From the NCBI GenBank assembly GCA_965601975.1, contig OZ271856.1, positions 1,240,001 through 1,304,000 on the forward strand: DNA of 64,000 nt. Direction: 5' to 3'. Shown one piece after another: positions 16,838 to 25,665 of the stretch (its first letter is position 1; each line of letters opens with the position of its first letter). A program made the position numbers and the translations under genes. This DNA comes from JANQIO01 sp965601975. Its GTDB lineage: Bacteria > Pseudomonadota > Gammaproteobacteria > Pseudomonadales > Halieaceae. Below the pieces are notes generated by a model, which saw nothing but the letters and a program-made list of their open reading frames with translations, did no database searches and was not told where the DNA came from.

Positions 16838-18397
16838 CTAGACAAGCCGTTTGCGCTCGTTGGAAGGTGGAATAACCAGGGATTCGCGGTATTTAGCGAT
16901 TGTCCGGCGCGCCACCTTGATGCCCTGTTCGGCAAGCATATTGGTGATCTTGCTGTCGCTCAGGGGTTTCCTGGGGTTTTCTGCGGCGATCATCTTCTTG
17001 ATCAGGGCACGGATTGCCGTGGACGAACACTCGCCCCCGGACGCCGTGTTGACGTGGCTGGAGAAAAAGTACTTCAGCTCGAAAATGCCGCGGGGGGTGT
17101 GCATGTACTTCTGCGTGGTGACCCGTGAAATAGTCGATTCGTGCATGTCCACCGCCTCGGCGATGTCATGCAGCACCAGCGGTTTCATGGCTTCTTCACC
17201 GTACTCGAGGAAGCCGCGCTGGTGCTCGACGATCCGGGTCGCCACCTTCATCAGGGTCTCGTTGCGGCTCTGCAGGCTCTTCAGGAACCAGCGCGCCTCC
17301 TGCAGGCTGTCGCGCATATAGGCGTTGTCGGAGCTGTTGTCCGCGCGCTTCACCAGTCCCGCGTAGCCCTCGTTGATCCGCAGTCGCGGTGCGATATCCG
17401 GGTTGAGTTCCACGACCCAGCTGCCGTTCTTCTTGCTGACAAAGACATCCGGCACCACGTACTCGGTATTGTCCTCGCCGATGGCCTGGCCGGGGTTGGG
17501 CGTCAGCGACTGGATCAGCGCCAGCACCTGTTTCAATTCCGGCTCGCGAATCTTGCTGCGGCGTATCAGCTGGGCGTAGTCGCGGTTGCCCAGCAGGTTC
17601 ATGTAACGATTGATCACCAGCTTGGCCTCGGCCAGGAACGGGGTGTCGGCCGGCAGCTGGTTGAGCTGCACCAGCAGGCACTCGCGCAGGTCATGGGTGC
17701 AGACGCCCGGGGGGTCGAACTGCTGCAGCCGGTGCAGGACCGCCACCGATTCATCGAGCTCCACGTCGAGATCCGGCACCAGGGATTCCCAGATTTCCTC
17801 GATGGGGGAGGTCAGCCGGCCATTGTCGTCGGTGGCATCGATGATTGCTATGGCGATAACCCGGTCCGTGTCAGACAGGCGGGTCAGGTTGAGCTGCCAG
17901 AGCAGGTGATCGTTTAACGTTTCGCCGCTGGAATTGCGGCTGTCGAAATCGAAGTCCGCGTCGCCGGGGGGCGGGCCACCGCTGGCGATAGGCGCCTGGT
18001 AGACGTCGTCCCACTGGGTATCGACGGGCAGTTCTTCGGGAATGTCGTTTTCAAAGCTGGAGGTATCGGGCTCGTCCGCAGCGCTGTCGAAACTCTCGGC
18101 AGCCTGGCTGTCTTCGCCGCCATCCGCGGAATCGCCGACCTCGCCGAGCAGCTCGGCACTGGTGGCCTCGCCGTTGAGGCCCTCCGAAGCATGTTCCGGG
18201 CTATCCGGGGACTCACCGGCGTCCAGGGCCTCGCCGTCAGGACCGTCCTGGACTTCCAGCATGGGGTTGGTATCCAGTGCCTCCTGAATCTCCTGCTGCA
18301 GATCGAGCGTGGAGAGCTGAAGCAGCTTGATAGCCTGCTGCAGCTGGGGGGTCATTACCAGCTGCTGGCCTAGCTTCAGTTGGAGGGACTGTTTCAT
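16838..18397 (-). CDS. rpoN: RNA polymerase sigma-54 factor
   Basis: Alternative sigma factor needing enhancer-binding ATPases. The 519-residue protein has the Gln/Leu-rich activator region I (residues 1-50, starting MKQSLQLKLGQQL), an unusually long acidic region II (about 50-125, rich in Glu/Asp/Ser), the core-binding region and the C-terminal DNA-binding part with an RpoN box ARRTIAKYRE near residue 500. Its place between lptB and hpf is the standard order. Confidence 0.97.
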   Translation of the reverse strand: MKQSLQLKLGQQLVMTPQLQQAIKLLQLSTLDLQQEIQEALDTNPMLEVQDGPDGEALDAGESPDSPEHASEGLNGEATSAELLGEVGDSADGGEDSQAAESFDSAADEPDTSSFENDIPEELPVDTQWDDVYQAPIASGGPPPGDADFDFDSRNSSGETLNDHLLWQLNLTRLSDTDRVIAIAIIDATDDNGRLTSPIEEIWESLVPDLDVELDESVAVLHRLQQFDPPGVCTHDLRECLLVQLNQLPADTPFLAEAKLVINRYMNLLGNRDYAQLIRRSKIREPELKQVLALIQSLTPNPGQAIGEDNTEYVVPDVFVSKKNGSWVVELNPDIAPRLRINEGYAGLVKRADNSSDNAYMRDSLQEARWFLKSLQSRNETLMKVATRIVEHQRGFLEYGEEAMKPLVLHDIAEAVDMHESTISRVTTQKYMHTPRGIFELKYFFSSHVNTASGGECSSTAIRALIKKMIAAENPRKPLSDSKITNMLAEQGIKVARRTIAKYRESLVIPPSNERKRLV

Positions 18398-18554
18398 ATT
18401 CGCTCTTGATACCCTGCTGCCAGTGTAGCCCCGCCGTGACTGCGAGGCAACTTTGGCATGAAACTAGCATGTTTATTGCAGTGGCGCCCCCTGTCAACGA
18501 CCTAAATTCGGTAAAAATGTGAGCAAGTTCCCGGCCGGGAAGGATTTTTTCGGC

Positions 18555-19280
18555 CTAGAGGCGGAACTCGTGCCCCAGGTACACGTTGCGGACCTGGTCG
18601 TCGGCGAGGATGTCCTCGGCGGTGCCCGCGGCGATGATATGGCCCTCACCGACGATGTACGCTTTCTCGCAGATATCCAGGGTTTCCCGCACATTGTGAT
18701 CGGTGATGAGGACGCCGATGCCACGGGCCTGGAGATGGCCGATGATCTGCTTGATATCGTTGACGGATATGGGGTCGACGCCGGCGAAGGGCTCGTCCAG
18801 CAGGATGAAATCGGGATCGGTGGCCAGTGCCCGCGCGATCTCGACCCGGCGCCGCTCACCGCCCGACAGGGACATGCCGGAATTCTTTCGGATATGGGTG
18901 ATGTGGAACTCCTCCAGCAGTTCCTCCATTTTCTCCTGTCGCTGCGCCCGCTTGAGGTCGTGGCGATGTTCGAGGATGGCCATCAGATTGTCCGCCACGG
19001 ACAGCTTGCGGAAGATGGACGCCTCCTGGGGCAAGTAGCCGATACCGCGACGGGCCCGGCCGTGCATGGGCAGCCGGGTGAGGTCCTGGCCGTCAATGCT
19101 GATCATCCCTTTGTCCGGCGGGATGATGCCGACGATCATGTAGAAGCAGGTGGTCTTGCCGGCGCCGTTGGGCCCCAGCAGGCCGACGATCTGGCCGCTC
19201 TCGATCTGCAGGGACACATCCTGCACCACGGCACGGCCGCGGTAGCTCTTAGCGAGATTGCTGGCGCTCAGCAGGGCCAA
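18555..19280 (-). CDS. lptB: LPS export ABC transporter ATPase LptB
   Basis: ATPase of the LptB2FGC complex that extracts LPS from the inner membrane. The 241-residue protein has Walker A GPNGAGKTT (about 36-44), the LSGGERRRVEIARAL signature and Walker B FILLDEPFAGVDP, which is a family hallmark. It lies 9 bp after lptA. Its permease partners lptF and lptG are encoded at 43779-45973 inside the lipid island. Confidence 0.96.
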   Translation of the reverse strand: MALLSASNLAKSYRGRAVVQDVSLQIESGQIVGLLGPNGAGKTTCFYMIVGIIPPDKGMISIDGQDLTRLPMHGRARRGIGYLPQEASIFRKLSVADNLMAILEHRHDLKRAQRQEKMEELLEEFHITHIRKNSGMSLSGGERRRVEIARALATDPDFILLDEPFAGVDPISVNDIKQIIGHLQARGIGVLITDHNVRETLDICEKAYIVGEGHIIAAGTAEDILADDQVRNVYLGHEFRL

Positions 19281-19289
19281 GGGGACAGC

Positions 19290-19910
19290 CTACTCGTCTT
19301 CTTCTTGCGTCTGGGGTGGGATTATGACGGTGACCCGGCTGTTCGGCCTGGACTCGTCCGCAGCAGCCTTGACCAGCTCCTGGTTGATGAAATAGTCGAT
19401 CTTGTCACCGGTGACCATGGAGCCATCACCTTTTTCGACCTGGGCGTTTTCCCGCAGCTGTACCCGCTCCTCGTTGCGGAAATACTCGATGATGTCGCCG
19501 TGGGCGTGCATCAGCGGGCTGTCCGGCTCGGGCCGCTGCTGCATGCGCGCAGGCGAGCCCTCCGCAATGATGCGGTCTGCGCCGGTTTCGTCGCGGTACT
19601 GGGTGATGCGGTCAGCGGTAATCCTGATCGTGCCCTGCACCATCACCACATTGCCCTGGTAGACCGTACGGCCCGTTTTCTCGTCGCGCAGGGCATCGTC
19701 CGTGGTGATTCGGATGGGTTGCTCGGTATCGGTTTCCAGTGCGATGGCCGGGACACCGGCGAGGCAGGCCAACAGGGTGACGGCTGCCAGCCCTTGGGGG
19801 CAGTTTCGGCGGGCGTCGCCCTGGGGCGACTGCGGGCGCAAGCGGCGCATGGGTAGAGTATAGAGCCTGCGAAGCCGCCGCATGAAGCGCTGGTCCCGTG
19901 AAAATGTCAT
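19290..19910 (-). CDS. lptA: LPS transport periplasmic protein LptA
   Basis: Periplasmic bridge protein carrying LPS between the inner and outer membrane. The mature part has the OstA-like jelly-roll repeats (IRITTDDALRDEKTGRTVYQGNVVMVQGTIRITADRI, then GDGSMVTGDKIDYFIN). The ATG at 19910 overlaps the kdsC stop (ATGA), giving 206 residues, but the first ~20 are Arg-rich and the signal peptide (hydrophobic about 41-55, cleavage near AIA) would fit a start at ATG 19850 equally well. lptC, normally between kdsC and lptA, is absent; the odd N-terminal stretch occupies that junction. Confidence 0.9.
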   Translation of the reverse strand: MTFSRDQRFMRRLRRLYTLPMRRLRPQSPQGDARRNCPQGLAAVTLLACLAGVPAIALETDTEQPIRITTDDALRDEKTGRTVYQGNVVMVQGTIRITADRITQYRDETGADRIIAEGSPARMQQRPEPDSPLMHAHGDIIEYFRNEERVQLRENAQVEKGDGSMVTGDKIDYFINQELVKAAADESRPNSRVTVIIPPQTQEEDE

Positions 19911-20437
19911 GGGTCCAGAAGGAAGGCCGCCCGCGCCTCTTCCAGCAGGCCCTGGGCGTCGAGTATGAATTCACAGGCCTCGCGCACGGCGCCGCGGCCA
20001 CCGGGTCGCTGGCTGCGCCAGTCCGCGTGAGCGGCGACGAATTCATCGCCGTCTGCAACGGTCATGCCCAGCCCCACGGCCTGGATGGCGGCGAGATCCG
20101 GCAGGTCGTCACCCATGTAGGCGATCTGGTCCATGGCGATATCCTGTTCCGACAGCAGTTCCTCCAGCGCCGTAAGCTTGTCCTCTCTACCCTGGACAAT
20201 TCGTTCGATACCAAGTTCCGTTGCCCGTCGATTCACGATCTCCGACCGACGCCCTGTAATGATGGCCACCGGGATTCCGGCGCGTTGCAGCAGCTTGATA
20301 CCCAGTCCGTCGGCGATGTTGAAACCCTTGGTTTCCTCGCCGCTGTTGCCGTAGAGCAGCGCACCGTCGCTGAGCACGCCGTCGACGTCCAGCACCAGCA
20401 GCCTGACCTGGCGGGCTTTCGCGAGTGCAATGCTCAT
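19907..20437 (-). CDS. kdsC: 3-deoxy-D-manno-octulosonate 8-phosphate phosphatase KdsC
   Basis: HAD-family phosphatase that converts Kdo-8-P to Kdo for LPS inner core. The 176-residue protein has the DxD nucleophile motif LVLDVDGVLSDG (Asp17, Asp19), AIITGRRSEIV and YMGDDLPDLAAI. A longer frame starts at 20488, but I use ATG 20437, which overlaps the kdsD stop as ATGA (20434-20437) and gives the usual family length. Confidence 0.95.
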   Translation of the reverse strand: MSIALAKARQVRLLVLDVDGVLSDGALLYGNSGEETKGFNIADGLGIKLLQRAGIPVAIITGRRSEIVNRRATELGIERIVQGREDKLTALEELLSEQDIAMDQIAYMGDDLPDLAAIQAVGLGMTVADGDEFVAAHADWRSQRPGGRGAVREACEFILDAQGLLEEARAAFLLDP

Positions 20438-21414
20438 GCCACGCCCGCCTTGAGTATGTCGTGCAGGTGAACGACCCCGGTGGGGCACTGCTTGTCGTCG
20501 ACCGCCACCAGGGCCGTGATGGAGCGCTCCTCCATGATATGGAGCGCTTCGGCGGCCAGGATTTCCTTGTCGATGGTGACAGGGCCAGCCGTCATGACCT
20601 CTTCGATGGGCGTGCGATGGATGTCAATCTCATGATCCAGGGCGCGACGCAGGTCACCGTCGGTGAACACGCCCATCAGGCTGCCGTCCCCGGCCAACAC
20701 GGTCGTCAGCCCCAGTCCCTTGGAAGTCACCTCGAACAGCGCCTTGTCGAGGGTCGTACCGGCGCTGACCCTCGGCAGTTCCTCATCGGCGTGCATGATG
20801 TCGTCGACTTTCAGCAGCAGCTTGCGGCCCAGCGCGCCACCGGGATGGGAAAAAGCGTAGTCCTCCGCTGTAAATCCGCGCGCTTCCAGCAGGGCGATGG
20901 CCAGGGCATCGCCCGCCACCAGGCTTACGGTAGTGCTGGCGGTGGGCGCCAGGTCCATCGGGCAGGCTTCTTTCGCCACCCGGGTGTCGAGGTTCACGTC
21001 GGCGGCGCGGGCGAGCACGGAGCCGGGGTTCCCGGTCATGGTGATCAGGGGTACATCCAGGCGCTTCAGCAACGGCAACAGCGTTACGACTTCGCTGGTG
21101 GTGCCGCTGTTGGACAGGGCGATCACGCTGTCCTGGTCGGTGATCATGCCCAGGTCGCCGTGGCTGGCTTCCCCGGGGTGGACAAAAAACGCCGGGGTGC
21201 CGGTGCTGGCCAGCGTTGCGGCGATTTTGGTGCCGATATGACCGGACTTGCCCATGCCGGTCACGACGACCCGGCCGCGGGTTTCCATCAATATCTCACA
21301 GGCACGGTTGAAGCTGTCATCGAGCCGTTCCAGCAGGTCGGAAATGGCGTCGCGCTCGAGTTCGACGGTGCGGCGAACCGCGCCGAGGTAATCGGGATTT
21401 TCAGGTCGGGACAC
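20434..21414 (-). CDS. kdsD: D-arabinose 5-phosphate isomerase KdsD
   Basis: Interconverts ribulose-5-P and arabinose-5-P, the first step to Kdo. The 326-residue protein has a SIS domain (about 40-175; VVVTGMGKSGHIGTKIAATLASTGTPAFFVHP, then ALSNSGTTSEV) followed by two CBS domains (about 210-265 and 275-325). It lies 6 bp after yrbG, in the usual yrbG-kdsD-kdsC run. Confidence 0.96.
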   Translation of the reverse strand: MSRPENPDYLGAVRRTVELERDAISDLLERLDDSFNRACEILMETRGRVVVTGMGKSGHIGTKIAATLASTGTPAFFVHPGEASHGDLGMITDQDSVIALSNSGTTSEVVTLLPLLKRLDVPLITMTGNPGSVLARAADVNLDTRVAKEACPMDLAPTASTTVSLVAGDALAIALLEARGFTAEDYAFSHPGGALGRKLLLKVDDIMHADEELPRVSAGTTLDKALFEVTSKGLGLTTVLAGDGSLMGVFTDGDLRRALDHEIDIHRTPIEEVMTAGPVTIDKEILAAEALHIMEERSITALVAVDDKQCPTGVVHLHDILKAGVA

Positions 21415-21420
21415 GGAAGT

Positions 21421-22407
21421 CTAGCGGGCGGTGTGATAAAGCCAGTAATAATACAGGGCGTAGAGCAGCAGGAACAGCACGCCCATCAGGCGGCCGATCT
21501 CGTGCTGGTCTGGCAGGGGACCCGCTTCCACCCGGCGCAGCTTGCTGGCATAGAGCCCGGCTGCCAATAGCACCGTAATCCCGAGCATCGAGGTGTAGTC
21601 CCGCACCAGCACACTCTCTTCCAGGGACAGGGTCTCAAACAGCCCCGGCAGGGACATGACGCCCAACAGATTGAACAGGTTGGACCCCATGACATTGCCC
21701 AGTGCGATCTCGGCGTGGCCTTTCATGGCGCTGGCCAGCGAGGCCGCCAGCTCCGGCAGGCTGGTGCCGACAGCGACGATCGACAGGCCGATCACCAGGG
21801 GGCTGACCCCCAGCTGAATCGCGATGTTGCTGGCGCCCCAGACCAGCACCTTGGAACTGGCGACCAGCAACACCAGCCCGATGGCGAAGCTGGCCCAGGC
21901 CCGGGAAGAGGACATGTGAGGCAGTTCCTCGACGTTGGCTTCCTCGGCGGCGTTGGGGTCGTGTGACTGGGAGCGGATCATCTCGAACAGGATGAAGGCC
22001 AGTGCAGACAGCATCAGCAGGCCGTCGATCCAGTCCAGCTCCAGGTCCAGCAGCAGCAGGCCGCAGCCCAGCGTCACCGCCAGCAGTGTCGGCAGTTCCC
22101 GGCGCAGGCGGTTGTCGTGGACCGGCAAGGGCGTGATGAGAACGGTGATGCCGAGGACCAGCCCGACGTTGGCAAGGTTCGAACCGATCGCATTGCCCAC
22201 GGCGAGCTCTCCAGCGCCGTAAAGGGCCGCATTGATGCTGACCAGGACTTCCGGCGCCGAGGTGCCCAGGGAGACGATAGTGAGGCCGATGAGGATGGGC
22301 GACATGCCCATGTTTTCGGCGATAGCGGCTGCTCCGGCCACGAACAGGTCTGCGCTCCAGACCAGTATGATGAAGCCCACCAGGATGGCGGCCGAAGCAA
22401 TCAGCAT
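21421..22407 (-). CDS. yrbG: calcium/sodium antiporter (CaCA family, YrbG)
   Basis: Inner-membrane cation/Ca2+ exchanger, 328 residues with about ten helices in two inverted halves. The alpha-repeats are seen as GLTIVSLGTSAPEVLVSI near residue 40 and GLSIVAVGTSLPELAASL near 205, each holding the ion-binding Glu. First gene of the yrbG-kdsD-kdsC-lptA-lptB run; it diverges from mlaC. Confidence 0.93.
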   Translation of the reverse strand: MLIASAAILVGFIILVWSADLFVAGAAAIAENMGMSPILIGLTIVSLGTSAPEVLVSINAALYGAGELAVGNAIGSNLANVGLVLGITVLITPLPVHDNRLRRELPTLLAVTLGCGLLLLDLELDWIDGLLMLSALAFILFEMIRSQSHDPNAAEEANVEELPHMSSSRAWASFAIGLVLLVASSKVLVWGASNIAIQLGVSPLVIGLSIVAVGTSLPELAASLASAMKGHAEIALGNVMGSNLFNLLGVMSLPGLFETLSLEESVLVRDYTSMLGITVLLAAGLYASKLRRVEAGPLPDQHEIGRLMGVLFLLLYALYYYWLYHTAR

Positions 22408-22636
22408 ATAACCAAATTTCCTGCTAAAGTACGTCCCGCAACGGGTGGGCTGAACCTGTGCTACTTCCTGCGGTCAAATGACTGGGCGCTGGTAGCGGAT
22501 CGCGCCCTGTCGTGTTCTGTAAGAAGCGCTCTGTAAACGGTTGCAGTCCAAGCCCGACAATCCATCGTATCATGCCGCGAGCGCCTGCATTATATAGGCG
22601 TAATTTTCCTAAAGGAACGAAAGCCCGGGGAGCTGA

Positions 22637-23350
22637 ATGGTCTCACTGCAGCACAGGATCGGAAATCAAGGACAGGCAGCCGCCTGGCGCAACGCATGCG
22701 CGCTCGGCCTCCTGGTTGCGCTGGTTGCCATGCTGCCGGTAGCGCCCGTCCGCGCCGCCGAGACGCCGGATGCTTACGAGGTGATCGAGAATACGACCGA
22801 TCGAGTGATGACCATCGTTCGCGAGGCGAACAGCTACGCGGACGAGAATCCGGAACGCTATTTCAGCGAGCTGCACGCGATACTGGACGAGGTCGTCGAT
22901 TTTGCTTATTTCTCGCGCGCGGTGATGGGACCCTATGCCAGCCGCAAGCGTTACCAGTCGCTGAGCGCGGAGGGCAAGAAGGAGCTGCGGGCCCAGGTGA
23001 CCCGGTTCACCGAGGTAATGCGCGACGGACTGGTTCGCACCTACGGCAAGGGCCTGCTGGCTTTTGGTGGCAGCCGCGTCGAAATCCAGCGCCCCAGTGA
23101 GCCCGAGGAACTGGGCGACAAGGCCGAGATTACCCAGCTCATCTACAGCGACGCCCCCGAGCCCTATGTCATCGAGTACCAGATGCGCCGGGACCGCGAC
23201 GGCAACTGGCGCCTGCGCAACATGATCGTGGAGACCATCAATCTCGGGGTGATTTACCGCAACCAGTTCCAGGCCGCGGCTCGCGACGCCGAAGGTGACC
23301 TCGACGAGGTGATCGACAACTGGACAACGCCAGAGGATGCGGCCGGCTGA
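22637..23350 (+). CDS. mlaC: phospholipid-binding protein MlaC
   Basis: Periplasmic shuttle that carries phospholipids between the outer-membrane MlaA and the inner-membrane MlaFEDB transporter. The 237-residue protein has a signal peptide (hydrophobic about 23-39, ending near APVRA) and the Tol-Tol-Ttg2/MlaC domain with DFAYFSRAVMGPYASRKRYQSLS and GNWRLRNMIVETINLGVIYRNQF. GGGGAG lies just before ATG 22637. In relatives it follows mlaF, mlaE and mlaD; here only a 229-bp gap separates it from yrbG, so it is an orphan. Confidence 0.9.
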   Translation: MVSLQHRIGNQGQAAAWRNACALGLLVALVAMLPVAPVRAAETPDAYEVIENTTDRVMTIVREANSYADENPERYFSELHAILDEVVDFAYFSRAVMGPYASRKRYQSLSAEGKKELRAQVTRFTEVMRDGLVRTYGKGLLAFGGSRVEIQRPSEPEELGDKAEITQLIYSDAPEPYVIEYQMRRDRDGNWRLRNMIVETINLGVIYRNQFQAAARDAEGDLDEVIDNWTTPEDAAG

Positions 23351-23431
23351 CCTGCTCGCCATCCACCGATAATTTCCCTACACTCTCGAACTTTTGACGC
23401 GCGGGTCAGGCCCGCGCCAGGACACCCAGCA

Positions 23432-23674
23432 ATGCAAGCGCAGGAACTACAAACCTTGTTGACCAGCGAACTGGCGGAATGCCAGGTCGAGGTGCGCAAC
23501 GAGGGCAATCACTACGACATCCTGGTGATCGGCGAGATGTTCGACGGCATGCGCCCGGTGCAGAAGCAGCAGGCTGTGTACAAGGTCATCAACCCCCATA
23601 TCGCCAGCGGCAGCATCCACGCCGTGAATATCCGCACGTTTACCCCTGCCGAGTGGCAGGCGATGTCCGCCTGA
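23432..23674 (+). CDS. ibaG: BolA family protein IbaG
   Basis: An 80-residue BolA-like protein, a partner of monothiol glutaredoxins in Fe-S handling and linked to envelope integrity. The BolA pattern is clear: GEMFDGMRPVQKQQAVYKVINPHI and a C-terminal AVNIRTFTPAEW. It lies 81 bp after mlaC; mlaB would normally occupy that space and murA would follow it. Here hisG follows directly. Confidence 0.93.
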   Translation: MQAQELQTLLTSELAECQVEVRNEGNHYDILVIGEMFDGMRPVQKQQAVYKVINPHIASGSIHAVNIRTFTPAEWQAMSA

Positions 23675-23696
23675 CCAGCTTCGGAGCCGGACCGCC

Positions 23697-24317
23697 GTGT
23701 TGACCATCGCGCTCACCAAGGGGCGCATCCTCAAGGAAACCCTGCCGTTGCTGGCAAGGGCCGGCGTCGTGCCGGCGGAGGATATCGCCTCCAGCCGCAA
23801 GCTCGTGTTCGAGTGCACGCGCCCGGACCTGCGCCTGCTGGTCCTGCGCGGAACCGACGTCCCCACCTATGTGCGTCACGGTGCTGCCGACCTCGGGGTC
23901 GTCGGCAAGGATGTCCTGTTGGAAGAGGGCGCCGAGGGCCTCTACGAGCCCCTGGACCTGGGCATCGCCCGCTGCCGGTTGATGACAGCGGCGCCGGTCG
24001 GCTGGGAGCCCGGCAGCAGCCGGGTGCGGGTGGCCACCAAGTTCACCAACTCTGCCCGGCGGTTTTTTGCCGAGCGCGGCATGAACGCCGACCTGATCAA
24101 GCTCTACGGCGCCATGGAGCTGGCGCCGCTGATGGGCCTCGCCGACCTCATCGTCGACATTGTTGATACCGGCAATACCCTGAAGGCCAACGGCCTCGAG
24201 CCCCGGGAGGTCATTGCCGATATCAGCACCCGGCTGGTGGTCAACAAGGCAGCGATGCGCAGCCAGCACCAGGCTATCCAGTCGCTGGTGGCGGATATCG
24301 AGGGGGCGCTGGCATGA
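23697..24317 (+). CDS. hisG: ATP phosphoribosyltransferase, short (HisG-S) form
   Basis: First enzyme of histidine synthesis, joining ATP and PRPP. At 206 residues it is the short form, which lacks the C-terminal ACT-like regulatory domain and normally needs HisZ; no hisZ is in the window. Motifs: LTIALTKGRILKETLPLL at the start, LGVVGKDVL in the middle, DLIVDIVDTGNTLKANGL and STRLVVNKAAMR near the end. Start GTG 23697. Its stop overlaps the hisD ATG (ATGA, 24314-24317). Confidence 0.95.
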   Translation: MLTIALTKGRILKETLPLLARAGVVPAEDIASSRKLVFECTRPDLRLLVLRGTDVPTYVRHGAADLGVVGKDVLLEEGAEGLYEPLDLGIARCRLMTAAPVGWEPGSSRVRVATKFTNSARRFFAERGMNADLIKLYGAMELAPLMGLADLIVDIVDTGNTLKANGLEPREVIADISTRLVVNKAAMRSQHQAIQSLVADIEGALA

Positions 24318-25615
24318 TGCGCCGCCTGGACACCCGCGACGAGGCTTTCGCGGCGCAACTCAGGGCGCTTACCGCCTGGCAGGACAGCGTCGATCGTGAG
24401 GTTGTCGGCACGGTGGATGCCATTGTCGACGACGTGATTGCCCGCGGTGACGCGGCGGTACTGGAATACACAGCGCGGTTCGACGGTGTCGAAGCCGGCG
24501 AGCTGGCAGAACTCGAGATCGGCGCGGAGCAGTTGCAGGCGGCGCTCGACCGTATCGACCGCGAGCAGCGCTCGGCACTGGAGGTGGCGGCACGCCGCAT
24601 TCGCGACTACCACGAGCGCCAGCGGGATGACTCCTGGGACTATCTCGACGGCACGGGATCCCGTCTCGGCCAGAAGATCACACCGCTGGAGCGGGTCGGT
24701 GTCTATGTCCCGGGCGGCAAGGCGAGCTACCCCTCCTCGGTACTGATGAACGTGACACCTGCCCGGGTGGCCGGTGTCGACGAGGTCGTGATGGTCGTGC
24801 CCACCCCGGGCGGCGAAACCAACGACCTGGTGCTGGCGGCCGCGGCGCTGGCGGGCGCTGACCGGGTGTTCCGAATCGGCGGAGCCCAGGCGGTCGCCGC
24901 CCTGGCTTATGGCACGGAGACCGTGCCGCGGGTCGACAAGATCGTCGGTCCCGGCAATATCTATGTGGCCACTGCCAAGCGGCGTGTATTCGGGCAGGTG
25001 GGCATCGACATGGTGGCCGGACCCTCTGAAATCCTGGTGATCTGCGACGGCAGGACGCCGGCGGACTGGATCGCCATGGACCTGTTTTCCCAGGCCGAGC
25101 ACGATGAAAATGCCCAGTCTATCCTGCTGTCACCGGATCCCGACTTCCTGGATGCGGTCGGCGAGAGCATCGAGCGGCTGTTGCCCGGCATGGAGCGCTC
25201 GCAGATCATCCGCAAGTCGCTGGAAGGGCGCGGCGCCATGGTGCTGTGCCGGGACCTGTCAGAAGCCGCGGCGGTGTCCAACAGCGTGGCGCCGGAACAC
25301 CTGGAGCTCTCGGTGGAAGATCCCCAGGCGCTGCTCGAGGAAATCCGCCACGCGGGCGCGGTATTCCTCGGCCGCTACAGTGCGGAAACGCTGGGGGATT
25401 ATTGCGCGGGGCCAAACCATGTGCTGCCCACCTCCGGCACGGCGCGGTTCTCCTCGCCTCTCGGAGTCTACGATTTCCAGAAGCGCAGTTCGCTGATCAT
25501 GTGCAGCCCGGAGGGTATCCGGCAGCTGGCGCCGGTGGCGTCGACCCTGGCGCGGGGCGAATCCCTGCAGGCGCACGCCCTGTCTGCCGAGTACCGCCTG
25601 GAAGACGCTGACTAG
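24314..25615 (+). CDS. hisD: histidinol dehydrogenase
   Basis: Zn-dependent NAD enzyme doing the last two steps of histidine synthesis, 433 residues. Family segments are PGGKASYPSSVLMN, VGPGNIYVATAKR, the GPSEILVI..DLFSQAEHD segment with metal/substrate residues, and GPNHVLPTSGTARFSSPLGVYDF. Coupled to hisG by ATGA. hisC, which follows hisD in Pseudomonas, is absent; the stop lies in the first unit of a 14-bp tandem repeat. Confidence 0.97.
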   Translation: MMRRLDTRDEAFAAQLRALTAWQDSVDREVVGTVDAIVDDVIARGDAAVLEYTARFDGVEAGELAELEIGAEQLQAALDRIDREQRSALEVAARRIRDYHERQRDDSWDYLDGTGSRLGQKITPLERVGVYVPGGKASYPSSVLMNVTPARVAGVDEVVMVVPTPGGETNDLVLAAAALAGADRVFRIGGAQAVAALAYGTETVPRVDKIVGPGNIYVATAKRRVFGQVGIDMVAGPSEILVICDGRTPADWIAMDLFSQAEHDENAQSILLSPDPDFLDAVGESIERLLPGMERSQIIRKSLEGRGAMVLCRDLSEAAAVSNSVAPEHLELSVEDPQALLEEIRHAGAVFLGRYSAETLGDYCAGPNHVLPTSGTARFSSPLGVYDFQKRSSLIMCSPEGIRQLAPVASTLARGESLQAHALSAEYRLEDAD

Positions 25616-25665
25616 CCGTCCGCGACTAGCCGTCCGCGACTAGCCGTCCGCGACTAGCTGTCCGC
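25610..25665. repeat. 14-bp tandem repeat, 4 units, with two-way stop codons
   Basis: Four head-to-tail copies of GACTAGCCGTCCGC (25610-25623, 25624-25637, 25638-25651, 25652-25665; the last has one change, CTG for CCG). The first copy holds the hisD stop and the last holds the stop of the convergent degS-like gene. Each unit contains CTAG, read as a TAG stop on both strands. Because 14 is not a multiple of 3, the array places stops in all three frames in both directions. Replication slippage at the gene junction is the simplest origin. Confidence 0.9.

Noticed and set aside
22536..22600. A promoter and possible RNA regulator ahead of mlaC
   Set aside because: TTGCAG and TATCAT occur but with about 21 nt between them, and no stable leader fold is evident by eye.
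25610..25665. CRISPR array
   Set aside because: The units are 14 bp and directly adjacent with no spacers; no cas genes are nearby.
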